From an uncultured Chitinophagaceae bacterium (GTDB lineage: Bacteria > Bacteroidota > Bacteroidia > Chitinophagales > Chitinophagaceae): a stretch of 7,342 bases of DNA. The DNA lies in assembly GCA_937900675.1 (NCBI GenBank), contig CALCEA010000132.1, forward strand, positions 1-7,342. The letters are read 5' to 3'. The notes under the pieces are model-generated. The model ran no database searches. It was not told where the DNA came from and saw only the letters and a list, made by a program, of their open reading frames with translations. The translations under genes were made by a program, and so were the position numbers. Shown in pieces: positions 1-7,181 of the stretch (positions are counted from its first letter, which is position 1; each line of letters opens with the position of its first letter).

Positions 1-15
1 ACGCTCTTCCGATCT
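1..15 (+). other. Illumina adapter remnant (non-genomic)
   Basis: The first 15 bases, ACGCTCTTCCGATCT, are identical to the 3' end of the Illumina TruSeq/universal adapter that directly abuts the insert. An exact match placed precisely at base 1 is very unlikely to be chance. They should be treated as untrimmed sequencing adapter at a contig end. Genuine sequence probably begins at position 16. Confidence 0.95.
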
Positions 16-32
16 TTATATATTTATTATTA

Positions 33-65
33 TTTGCATTAAACTTGTTTTTTTATGTATTTTTG
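33..65 (+). promoter_or_regulatory. Putative Bacteroidota-type promoter of the ammonium transporter gene
   Basis: A TTTG box at 33-36 is followed after 21 bases by TATTTTTG at 58-65, a full match to the Bacteroidota sigma-ABfr consensus (TTTG, about 19-21 bases, TAnnTTTG). Transcription would start near position 70-75, giving a leader of about 40 bases before the ATG at 113. The region is very AT-rich, so chance matches are possible. No operator or riboswitch-like structure is visible, and any elements further upstream are lost because the contig ends here. Confidence 0.5.
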
Positions 66-112
66 AAAAATAAAGTAAACATATTTTATTTTTTAATATT
101 AAACAAGTCAAT

Positions 113-1471
113 ATGAAGAATCAAGTTGTACAAAAACTAACCCCATTTATACTACTAGTAGTAGTTGCAGTATTAGCCCTATTTGTGCCCCAGCTTCCAA
201 ATTACCAGGGAGACGCAAGCACTTATAGCCCAGCAGATATTGCTTGGATTTTGGTTGCAACAGCATTGGTTTTTATTATGACTCCAGGACTAGCATTCTT
301 CTATGGCGGTATGGTACATAGAAAGAATATCATCTCTACTATGATTAAAAGTATTGTATCTGCAGGTATCGTTACTGTAATCTGGGTTACTTATGGTTAT
401 AGTTTAAGCTTTGGCGAAACAATCAATGGTTTTATTGGCAACCCAATGACCCATTTATTCTTCAAAGGTGTTGCTAATGGTGCCCCTGCATTACAAGGCG
501 GTGCAGCATTAACCATTCCTTTATTATTATTCGCTATGTTCCAGTTAATGTTTGCCATCATTACTCCAGGTCTTGTAGTAGGTGCAGTAGCGGAGCGTAT
601 CAAGTTTACATCTTACATTTTATTCATTGTATTATTTATCACATTTATATATGCTCCTTTAGCACATTGGTCTTGGCACCCATCTGGTTTCTTATTTAAA
701 ATGGGCGCTTTGGACTTTGCAGGAGGTACAGTAGTTCATATCAGTGCTGGCTGTGCTGCATTAGCTGGTGCAATTGTATTAAAACAAAGAAGAGCTAAAT
801 TAGAGCAACAAGAAATTCCTCCAGCAAATATCCCCTATGTATTAATTGGTACAGGTTTATTATGGTTTGGTTGGTTTGGTTTTAATGCAGGATCTGCATT
901 AGGCGCCAATGCATTAGCAGTGAACGCTTTTGCAACAACCAATACAGCGGCAGCTGCAGCAGGTTTAGCTTGGATGTTTTTTGATGTAATGAAAGGTAAA
1001 AAGCCATCTGTATTAGGATTCTGTATTGGTGCTGTAGTTGGATTAGTAGCCATCACACCTGCTGCAGGTTTCGTTGGCATTCCTCAAAGTATTTTTATTG
1101 GTATTGTTGGAGCAGTTATTTCAAATGTGTTAAGTCATGCATTTAAATTATCAAGAGTAGATGATACTTTAGATGTATTCCCTTGCCATGGAATTGGTGG
1201 TATTGTGGGGATGTTATTAACAGGGGTTTTTGCTTCCAAAGCAGTTAACCCTGCGGGTGCTGATGGATTATTTTATGGCAACCCTGCATTTTTCTTCACT
1301 CAATTAAAAGCAATGTTGATTGTGGTAGCGTATAGCTTCACCGTATCGTATATCATCTTTAAATTAATATCATTCTTATTGCCATTACGCGTTTCTGAAG
1401 AAGAAGAAGAATTAGGCTTGGATGCCACACAACACGATGAAAAATATGGCAGAAACCCATTAAAAGCATAA
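113..1471 (+). CDS. amt: Ammonium transporter, Amt/AmtB family
   Basis: Inner-membrane trimeric channel protein that recruits ammonium and conducts NH3/NH4+ into the cell for assimilation. The 452 residues give about eleven membrane segments after a hydrophobic, signal-like N-terminus (about residues 10-27). The family signature DFAGGTVVHISAG begins at residue 201. Its D201 corresponds to the AmtB substrate-recruiting aspartate (D160), and the twin pore histidines are H209 and H359, spaced 150 residues apart exactly as H168/H318 in E. coli AmtB. Phe-gate candidates are F147 and F257, and W188 and S261 fit the outer ammonium site. The cytosolic tail (GLDATQHDEKYG, about 435-446) resembles the conserved AmtB tail that takes part in GlnK (P-II) control, preceded by a run of five glutamates. 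An in-frame stop at 71-73 leaves 113 as the only ATG start. No P-II gene lies downstream; upstream sequence is missing. Regulation by nitrogen status is inferred from the family only. Confidence 0.96.
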   Translation: MKNQVVQKLTPFILLVVVAVLALFVPQLPNYQGDASTYSPADIAWILVATALVFIMTPGLAFFYGGMVHRKNIISTMIKSIVSAGIVTVIWVTYGYSLSFGETINGFIGNPMTHLFFKGVANGAPALQGGAALTIPLLLFAMFQLMFAIITPGLVVGAVAERIKFTSYILFIVLFITFIYAPLAHWSWHPSGFLFKMGALDFAGGTVVHISAGCAALAGAIVLKQRRAKLEQQEIPPANIPYVLIGTGLLWFGWFGFNAGSALGANALAVNAFATTNTAAAAAGLAWMFFDVMKGKKPSVLGFCIGAVVGLVAITPAAGFVGIPQSIFIGIVGAVISNVLSHAFKLSRVDDTLDVFPCHGIGGIVGMLLTGVFASKAVNPAGADGLFYGNPAFFFTQLKAMLIVVAYSFTVSYIIFKLISFLLPLRVSEEEEELGLDATQHDEKYGRNPLKA

Positions 1472-1513
1472 TCAACTTGGTTTTAGCATAAGTATCGTTT
1501 TTAGCAATGAATC

Positions 1514-1549
1514 AAACCTCCCTAATCCAAAAATTGGGGAGGTTTTTTT
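1514..1549 (+). terminator. Rho-independent terminator after amt
   Basis: Arms AAACCTCCC (1514-1522) and GGGAGGTTT (1537-1545) form a perfect 9-bp stem. It extends inward by a T-G wobble and two A-T pairs (1523-1525 with 1534-1536), leaving an 8-base loop. Seven T residues (1543-1549) give the U tract. It lies 43 bases after the amt stop codon and 15 bases before the next start, so it separates amt from the acyltransferase operon. Confidence 0.9.
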
Positions 1550-1564
1550 GTATATTAGTGGCTG

Positions 1565-2350
1565 ATGAAAAAGCTTAAAAAGGGTTTACTTTATCCTATT
1601 AATATTCTACAGATCTTGTATTGCATTTATGCCTTATTGGTATTTGCCATACTGACTATTATATCGGTTATTACCATGCTTTTTTTAATTCCATTCAGTA
1701 AAAGCAAATTGAGTAAGCGAGTTTATAAAATTTGTAGGTATTGGGCCAAAGCATTTCTTATTTTAATTGGGGTTCGACATATAGAAATTTTTGAGGATCA
1801 ACATGACTTCAAGAAGCCGCATATTTTTGTGGCCAACCATAATTCTTATATGGACATCCCTCCAATTGTTCAATTAAAACATCAACCCATTAAACCGCTG
1901 GGTAAGTTTGAGTCATCTAAAATTCCCATCTTTGGATGGATTTATCGAGCTGCTGTAATCATGGTAGATAGAAGCAGTCCAGACAAAAGAGCCAAAAGCC
2001 TTAGAAACTTAAAAGCAGCATTACATAAAAAAGTGTCCATTTTTATTTTCCCAGAAGGCACATTTAGTATGACAGAAGAGCGCCCTTTGAAAAATTTTTA
2101 CAACGGTGCTTTCAAGTTGGCCATTGAAATGCAAGTGCCTATTCAACCTATTTTATTAGTAGATGCAGTTGACAGAATGCATTATTCCAGTGTATTTACT
2201 TTAACCCCAGGGAAAAACAGAGTGGTTTATTTACCAACAGTGAAGGTGGATGAATACACTATGGATGATATAGAAACATTAAAAGACAAAGTATATCAGA
2301 TGATGGATGAAGGCCTAAGAAGATATAGAAACTACCCAAGATCAAATTAA
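1565..2350 (+). CDS. plsC: 1-acyl-sn-glycerol-3-phosphate acyltransferase (PlsC/LPLAT family)
   Basis: Membrane-bound enzyme that most likely transfers an acyl chain to the sn-2 position of lysophosphatidic acid, giving phosphatidic acid for phospholipid synthesis. An N-terminal hydrophobic segment (about residues 12-43) anchors it. The four LPLAT blocks follow in order: NHNSYMD at 91-97, with the catalytic HX4D pair H92/D97; GKFESSKIPIFGWIYR at 113-128; FPEGTFS at 162-168, with the EGT substrate-binding block; and VPIQPILLV at 191-199. Length 261 is close to E. coli PlsC (245). An in-frame TAG at 1556-1558 forces the ATG at 1565. No Shine-Dalgarno sequence is visible. It is the first gene of a probable three-gene operon, its stop lying 2 bases before priA. 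The fold is certain; the exact acceptor is less so, because Bacteroidota also use LPLAT-family enzymes for other lipids such as ornithine or glycine lipids. Confidence 0.88.
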   Translation: MKKLKKGLLYPINILQILYCIYALLVFAILTIISVITMLFLIPFSKSKLSKRVYKICRYWAKAFLILIGVRHIEIFEDQHDFKKPHIFVANHNSYMDIPPIVQLKHQPIKPLGKFESSKIPIFGWIYRAAVIMVDRSSPDKRAKSLRNLKAALHKKVSIFIFPEGTFSMTEERPLKNFYNGAFKLAIEMQVPIQPILLVDAVDRMHYSSVFTLTPGKNRVVYLPTVKVDEYTMDDIETLKDKVYQMMDEGLRRYRNYPRSN

Positions 2351-2352
2351 AC

Positions 2353-4785
2353 ATGTTCGCAGAGATCATCATACCATTAGCACTACCCAAAAATTATACT
2401 TGGTCTATTCCTGAACCATTACAGGAAGAGATCATGATTGGAATGCGCGTGGAAGTGATTTTAGGAGCCAACAAAAGATATGCTGGAATTGTCAAGAAGA
2501 TTATTCATCAAAAAGATATAGGATTTAAAACCAAAGCTATATTAGGCATTTTAGATGAGGCCCCTATTGTTTATCCAGAACAATTGGCTTTATGGGAATG
2601 GATGGCTAAGTATTATTTATGTACAGAGGGAGAAGTCATGCAGGCTGCCATTCCAAGTCATTTAAAAATTTCTAGCGAAAGTGTATTTATACTAAACGAA
2701 CAATACACCCAAGATACACACCAACTATCTGATGCAGAATACATCATTAGTGAAGCATTGGAAATTAAAAAAGTATTGAACTTAGCTGAGATTCAAAAAC
2801 TATTGGATAGAAAATCTGTCTACCCAGTAATGAACAAACTCATTCAAAAGGGAATTTGCCTGGTACAAGAAAACATGGTAGACAAGTATACTATCAAAGA
2901 AGAAATCATCATTCAACTAGATCCAAAATATAAAAACGAAGAAAATTTAGAGCCCTTATTAAATGAATGGACTAGAGCTCCAAAACAACTTCAATTATTA
3001 CTAGCATACTTACACCTTTTAAAGACAGAGGGAACTGTTTTACAAAAAGACCTTCTACAAAAAGCCAATGCGAACCACGCACATTTGAAGGGACTTATTG
3101 AAAAAGGAATTTTAATTGCTGAAAAAAGAAAGGTAGATAGAATTAATAGTCAAGCTATTGAAACCGATGATACTATTCAATTAAGCGATATTCAAAAAAC
3201 GAGTTTAGCTAGTTTAAGGGAACAAATGCAATCTCATGCAGTTAGCTTACTACATGGAATTACGGGTAGTGGTAAAACCCAGTTATATGTTTCAATTATC
3301 AATGAAATAGTAGCATCTGGAAAGCAAGCATTGTATATGCTACCTGAAATTGCTTTAACGGCTCAAATGATTAGAAGATTAAAAATGTATTTTGGCAATA
3401 CGATTGCCATATATCATTCTAAATTTAATCCCAATGAGCGAGTAGAGATTTGGAATAAAGTTAAATCTGGCGAAATCAAGATTGTATTAGGTGCCAGATC
3501 TGCTTTGTTCCTGCCATATAAAGATCTATCCTTAATTGTGATTGATGAGGAACATGATGCTTCCTACAAACAACAAGACCCTGCTCCAAGATATCAAGCA
3601 AGAGATACTGCTATTTATTATGCCAATCAAATTGGCGCCAAAGTAATACTAGGTTCTGCAACACCAAGTGTAGAAACTTATTATAATGCACAGCAAAAGA
3701 AATTCGGATATGTATATTTAAGTGAACGCTATAGCAAAGGCAGCCTCCCAACAATAGAAATTATTGATACCAAAAAACAAATAGATACAACAACAGTTCT
3801 TACTCCTGCATTATTAAAAGCCATACAAGAAACAGTAGCCAATCATAAACAGGTTATATTATTTCAAAATAGAAGAGGCTATGCCCCTTATATGATATGT
3901 CAGACCTGTGGCTGGATTCCGCATTGTCATCATTGTGATGTAACGCTCACTTATCATAAGGCCAAAAACCTATTGTCTTGCCATTACTGCGGCGCTAGCT
4001 ATCCAATAGTAACTACTTGTGAGGCTTGTGGTAAACAAGATTTTAAACAAAAGAATTTTGGTACTGAGCAAATTGAAGAAAAATTAAGCAAGGCCCTCCC
4101 CTCGGTTCAAATTGCCAGAATGGATTTGGATAATATCAAAGGGAAAAATGAACATGATCAATTAATTCAACAATTTGAAAAAAGACAGATTGATGTTTTA
4201 GTGGGCACCCAAATGGTGGTGAAAGGACTTGATTTTGAACATGTAGATTTGGTAGGTATTGTAGATGCAGATAGTTTACTCAACTTTAATCAATACAGGG
4301 TAAACGAAAGGGCTTTTCAAATGATGGAGCAAGTAAGTGGTAGAGCAGGCAGAAAAAATGATCAGGGAAAAGTGATGATACAAGTAAGTCAGGTTCAACA
4401 CCCTATTATTAAAATGGTTCAAGAACATGACTATTTCAAATTTTACGAATTTGAAATTCAAAATAGAAAACATTTCGCTTACCCTCCTTTTAGTAGATTA
4501 GTAAGTATTCTTTTCAAACACAAAGACAATACCACTGCCGAGGAAGCGTGTAATCATTTTTTATTGTCTTTGGACCCAGCAATTCAAAAAACCGTTTTAG
4601 GACCAGCACAACCTGTGATCAATAGAATTCGAAATAAATATATTTGGGAACTATGTATCAAAATTTCTCCCAAAGCGGATCAATTAAATCTAGCCAAAAG
4701 ACAATTGCTCCATTATTTACAATTAATTCAAGTTCATCCAAGATATAAAACAGTTCAAATAGTTTTAGATATAGACCCTAATTAG
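2353..4785 (+). CDS. priA: Primosomal protein N', replication-restart helicase PriA
   Basis: Cytoplasmic superfamily-2 3'-to-5' DNA helicase that recognises abandoned forks and D-loops and starts reloading of the replicative helicase. The N-terminal 3'-DNA-binding domain (about residues 1-105) is followed by a winged-helix-like linker. The helicase core has Walker A GITGSGKT (302-309), DEEH (398-401), GSATPS (434-439), QNRRGY (505-510), GTQMVVKGLDF (618-628) and QVSGRAGR (660-667). Inserted in the second helicase lobe are eight cysteines (C516, C519, C525, C528, C543, C546, C556, C559), the full set for the two zinc sites of PriA. A C-terminal domain runs from about 690 to 810. At 810 residues it is longer than E. 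coli PriA (732), mainly in the region between the N-terminal domain and the helicase core. It starts 2 bases after the plsC stop and ends 4 bases before murB, so translational coupling is likely. All catalytic motifs are intact. Confidence 0.97.
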   Translation: MFAEIIIPLALPKNYTWSIPEPLQEEIMIGMRVEVILGANKRYAGIVKKIIHQKDIGFKTKAILGILDEAPIVYPEQLALWEWMAKYYLCTEGEVMQAAIPSHLKISSESVFILNEQYTQDTHQLSDAEYIISEALEIKKVLNLAEIQKLLDRKSVYPVMNKLIQKGICLVQENMVDKYTIKEEIIIQLDPKYKNEENLEPLLNEWTRAPKQLQLLLAYLHLLKTEGTVLQKDLLQKANANHAHLKGLIEKGILIAEKRKVDRINSQAIETDDTIQLSDIQKTSLASLREQMQSHAVSLLHGITGSGKTQLYVSIINEIVASGKQALYMLPEIALTAQMIRRLKMYFGNTIAIYHSKFNPNERVEIWNKVKSGEIKIVLGARSALFLPYKDLSLIVIDEEHDASYKQQDPAPRYQARDTAIYYANQIGAKVILGSATPSVETYYNAQQKKFGYVYLSERYSKGSLPTIEIIDTKKQIDTTTVLTPALLKAIQETVANHKQVILFQNRRGYAPYMICQTCGWIPHCHHCDVTLTYHKAKNLLSCHYCGASYPIVTTCEACGKQDFKQKNFGTEQIEEKLSKALPSVQIARMDLDNIKGKNEHDQLIQQFEKRQIDVLVGTQMVVKGLDFEHVDLVGIVDADSLLNFNQYRVNERAFQMMEQVSGRAGRKNDQGKVMIQVSQVQHPIIKMVQEHDYFKFYEFEIQNRKHFAYPPFSRLVSILFKHKDNTTAEEACNHFLLSLDPAIQKTVLGPAQPVINRIRNKYIWELCIKISPKADQLNLAKRQLLHYLQLIQVHPRYKTVQIVLDIDPN

Positions 4786-4789
4786 ACAA

Positions 4790-5803
4790 ATGCTAATTCA
4801 AGAAAATATACCATTATCTTCCTATAATAGCTTTGGATGTGAAGCCAACGCAAGCTATTTCTGTACCGTAAAAAGAAAAGATGAAATAGATGAAAGCATG
4901 AGCTGGTGCAAACATCAAAATAAACCATTTCTTATTCTTGGAGGAGGTAGCAATATTCTATTTACCAATGACTTTGATGGATTGGTGATTAAAATGGAAA
5001 TAAAAGGGATCAAATTATTGAATGAAACATCCACAGATGTTTTAATAAGTGTTGGGGCTGGTGAAAATTGGCATTTATTGGTTAAATATTGTGTTCAAAA
5101 AGGTTGGGGAGGCATAGAAAACTTAAGCTTGATTCCAGGCACAGTTGGTGCAGCACCCATCCAAAACATCGGTGCTTATGGCGTTGAAGCTAAAGATAGT
5201 ATTCAAAAGATTATTGCATACGACACACAATCCAATCAATGGATTACCTTAAATAATGAAGCTTGTCATTTTGATTATAGAAATAGCATTTTCAAACAAG
5301 AAAGAAATAGATACATTATATCTGAAGTGCATTTTTTATTACAGAAACAACCCAATTTGCGAACCGATTATGGCGCGATAAGAGATGTGCTTCATAAAAA
5401 ACAAATCAAACAAGCAAGTATTCAGGATATTTCAGATGCCATTATTGAAATTAGATCAGAAAAACTACCCGACCCCGCTGTTTTAGGAAACGCAGGAAGT
5501 TTTTTTAAAAATCCAACGGTAAGCCAAACTCAATTCAATCAACTTAAAGAGTCTCACCCCAATCTTGTGGCCTTCCCTATTTCTAATAGTGAATATAAAA
5601 TTGCCGCTGGCTGGCTAATTGAGCAAGCGGGATGGAAAGGCAAGAAACAGGGACCTGTTGGATGCTATGAAAAACAGGCATTAGTGATTGTGAATTACGA
5701 GCATGCCACTGGCAAAGAAATATTTAATTTCTCTGAATCCATTATTCAGTCAGTCAACAACATGTTTGGTATTCAATTAGAAAGAGAAGTAAATATAGTT
5801 TAG
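4790..5803 (+). CDS. murB: UDP-N-acetylenolpyruvoylglucosamine reductase MurB
   Basis: Cytoplasmic FAD enzyme that uses NADPH to reduce UDP-GlcNAc-enolpyruvate to UDP-MurNAc, the second committed step of peptidoglycan precursor synthesis. The FAD-binding motif LGGGSNIL is at 50-57, followed by IPGTVGAAPIQNIGAYG (115-131), which belongs to the FAD/substrate pocket. FDYRNSIFK (161-169) provides R164, the counterpart of E. coli R159. RTDYG (191-195) supplies Y194, the likely substrate-binding tyrosine characteristic of type I enzymes. GNAGSFFKNP (233-242) carries the proton-donor serine S237 (E. coli S229). The catalytic glutamate is expected in the C-terminal LEREV motif (E331 or E333). Length 337 matches E. 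coli (342), although the tail after LEREV is short. It is the last gene of the plsC-priA-murB unit, starting 4 bases after the priA stop with no Shine-Dalgarno sequence. It ends 6 bases from a convergent gene. Confidence 0.97.
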   Translation: MLIQENIPLSSYNSFGCEANASYFCTVKRKDEIDESMSWCKHQNKPFLILGGGSNILFTNDFDGLVIKMEIKGIKLLNETSTDVLISVGAGENWHLLVKYCVQKGWGGIENLSLIPGTVGAAPIQNIGAYGVEAKDSIQKIIAYDTQSNQWITLNNEACHFDYRNSIFKQERNRYIISEVHFLLQKQPNLRTDYGAIRDVLHKKQIKQASIQDISDAIIEIRSEKLPDPAVLGNAGSFFKNPTVSQTQFNQLKESHPNLVAFPISNSEYKIAAGWLIEQAGWKGKKQGPVGCYEKQALVIVNYEHATGKEIFNFSESIIQSVNNMFGIQLEREVNIV

Positions 5804-5809
5804 TACAAA

Positions 5810-7096
5810 TTAGTACTGCACTACCATTTCAACTCTTCTATTTAATGCTCTTCCTTTACTTAATTTATTATCAGCAATAGGCATTGAGTAAGAAAATCCA
5901 TTCGCTGTTAATCTACCAGCATCTATACCTTTTTTAATTAAATAACTCATTACCACTTTCGCTCTTGAAAGAGAAAGCTTTTCATTGATCTTTAAAGAAC
6001 CAATATTGTCTGTATGACCGTTAATGACTAATTTAATTGTTGGATTGTCTATCATTAATTGAACTAATCCATTCAATGGACTAGTTTGCTTTTTACTTAA
6101 TTGAATACTTCCACTAGCAAATTTTAGTTGTGAAGTAGCCGCATCTACTAATGGTTGCAAATCAGCACAACCTTTATTAGCAGCGATTCCAGCAATTGAT
6201 GGACATTTATCTTCTTCATCATTAACACCATCTTTATCGGTATCCGGGATTGGACATCCTTCATATCTGCCTAATCCCTTTGTAGTTGGACATTTATCTT
6301 GTTCGTCATTAATACCGTCTTTATCCGTATCTGGAATGGGACATCCTTTATATTTAGCAATACCTTCAGTTGAAGGGCATTGATCTTGTTCATCATTCAA
6401 TCCGTCATTGTCTGTATCAGGTATTGGACAACCTCTATATTTTGCAGTACCTTTTAAAGTAGGGCAAGCATCATCTGCATCTGAAACTCCGTCATCATCT
6501 CCATCCACTTTAACTGGAGCCGTTGGTAATTCGATGGCTTTTTTATTTCTACCTTTTATTGGAAGAGTATAACTTATGCTATGACTATAATGCATTTTTG
6601 TCAAAGAAGACAGTTCTGCCCTATATGTACTCATGATATTGAAATAAGAACCATAATTGGCCTTAATTTGAATACCAGCACCCATTGGTACGTATGCAGT
6701 ATAATATGAAAAATGATCAGATCCTACTCCAATACCAGCTGTTAAAAATGGAACTACTTTTTTAGCATCATTTGCTAATTTGTAATTTAAATTCAAATCT
6801 ACTCCAAGATAAGTTTGATTTGATTTTGCCTTAGGCACTTTTAGCGAAGTATAGTATGGATATTTTAAAGAGGCTACATCAAGATTTGCCATAAAGTCAA
6901 TTCTTGAACTTATGCCTTTAAAATACTGAAAACCTATTGCAGGCAAGCCTGTACTTAAACCTTCAGTTTGATTGGTTTTCTTAAAATCTAAATAAGAAAC
7001 TCTTAAACCAATTGATGGTTTTTTTATGGTAGAGTCCTGAGCAAATATAAATGCGGACATTGCTACAGAAGCTATCAAAAGTATTGTCTTTTTCAT
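5810..7096 (-). CDS. OmpA-family outer-membrane protein with TSP type-3 repeats
   Basis: Probable outer-membrane protein that ties the membrane to peptidoglycan. Residues 1-19 form a signal peptide with likely cleavage after FIFA (A19/Q20) and no lipobox cysteine. Residues of about 25-180 alternate polar and aromatic or hydrophobic residues, as expected for an eight-stranded-type beta-barrel. Four calcium-binding thrombospondin type-3 repeats occupy 198-313, with DxDxDG-type acidic loops and two cysteines per repeat. The OmpA C-terminal domain (about 318-428) contains NGHTDNIGS with D363 and LSLSRAKVV with R378. Their 15-residue spacing equals the diaminopimelate-binding D271/R286 pair of Acinetobacter OmpA. 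The domain order is common in Bacteroidota. The ATG at 7096 directly precedes the MKKTILL signal start, and no Shine-Dalgarno sequence is visible. It is convergent with murB and lies downstream of the RlpA-like gene on the same strand. The precise role (structural, porin or adhesion) cannot be told from sequence. Confidence 0.9.
   Translation of the reverse strand: MKKTILLIASVAMSAFIFAQDSTIKKPSIGLRVSYLDFKKTNQTEGLSTGLPAIGFQYFKGISSRIDFMANLDVASLKYPYYTSLKVPKAKSNQTYLGVDLNLNYKLANDAKKVVPFLTAGIGVGSDHFSYYTAYVPMGAGIQIKANYGSYFNIMSTYRAELSSLTKMHYSHSISYTLPIKGRNKKAIELPTAPVKVDGDDDGVSDADDACPTLKGTAKYRGCPIPDTDNDGLNDEQDQCPSTEGIAKYKGCPIPDTDKDGINDEQDKCPTTKGLGRYEGCPIPDTDKDGVNDEEDKCPSIAGIAANKGCADLQPLVDAATSQLKFASGSIQLSKKQTSPLNGLVQLMIDNPTIKLVINGHTDNIGSLKINEKLSLSRAKVVMSYLIKKGIDAGRLTANGFSYSMPIADNKLSKGRALNRRVEMVVQY
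6158..6505 (-). repeat. Four tandem 87-bp units encoding TSP type-3 repeats
   Basis: The units occupy 6505-6419, 6418-6332, 6331-6245 and 6244-6158 (minus strand) and encode 29 residues each. The register is exact: cysteines fall at 211/240/269/298 and 223/252/281/310 of the OmpA-like protein. Each unit has an acidic DTDxDGxxDEqD calcium loop, CP, a variable stretch of about ten residues, and GCPIP. The first unit is the most divergent at its start (DGDDDGVSDADD) and the last loses the GCPIP end. The segment forms the calcium-stabilised rigid linker between barrel and peptidoglycan-binding domain. Confidence 0.93.
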
Positions 7097-7148
7097 ATAC
7101 AGCTATATTTATTGTAAAAATAAATTAATTAATTCAATAATATGATCA

Positions 7149-7166
7149 ATTCTTTAAATAAAGAAT
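7149..7166. repeat. Short intergenic palindrome between the RlpA-like and OmpA-like genes
   Basis: ATTCTTTA (7149-7156) and TAAAGAAT (7159-7166) are perfect 8-bp inverted arms with a 2-base centre. The dyad sits in the 85-base gap, 53 bases upstream of the OmpA-like start and 15 bases past the RlpA-like stop. It could be an operator-like site or a weak hairpin. It is nearly all A/T and no U tract follows on the minus strand, so it is not a convincing intrinsic terminator. In such AT-rich DNA it may also be chance. Confidence 0.4.
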
Positions 7167-7181
7167 GAATAGCAGCAAATC

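Noticed and set aside
397..603. Minus-strand open frame of 68 codons inside amt
   Set aside because: Antisense shadow of a strongly conserved transporter gene; no recognisable domain, and the composition is only what the opposite strand imposes.
835..1080. Minus-strand open frame of 81 codons inside amt, rich in Ala and Pro
   Set aside because: It mirrors Ala/Gly-rich membrane segments of the transporter on the other strand; no independent gene evidence.
1551..1558. TATATTAG just before plsC as a possible -7 promoter box
   Set aside because: One mismatch to TAnnTTTG and no TTTG box at 19-21 bases upstream; it abuts the terminator U tract and would leave almost no leader. The operon promoter remains unidentified.
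4276..4473. Minus-strand open frame of 65 codons inside priA
   Set aside because: It overlaps PriA motif VI and the C-terminal region, where the plus frame is clearly coding; no promoter or homology seen.
6158..6505. Tandem 87-bp units as a CRISPR array or minisatellite
   Set aside because: The units are in-frame coding repeats with TSP3 protein motifs, no spacers, and diverged DNA; they are domain repeats.
7115..7122. TATTTTTA (minus strand) as a -7 box for the OmpA-like gene
   Set aside because: Near-match only, in a region that is almost all A/T. The nearest upstream TTG elements are 12 or 24 bases away, outside the usual spacing.
7149..7166. Intergenic palindrome as an intrinsic terminator for the RlpA-like gene
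   Set aside because: The stem is nearly all A/T with a 2-base centre and is not followed by a U run on the minus strand.
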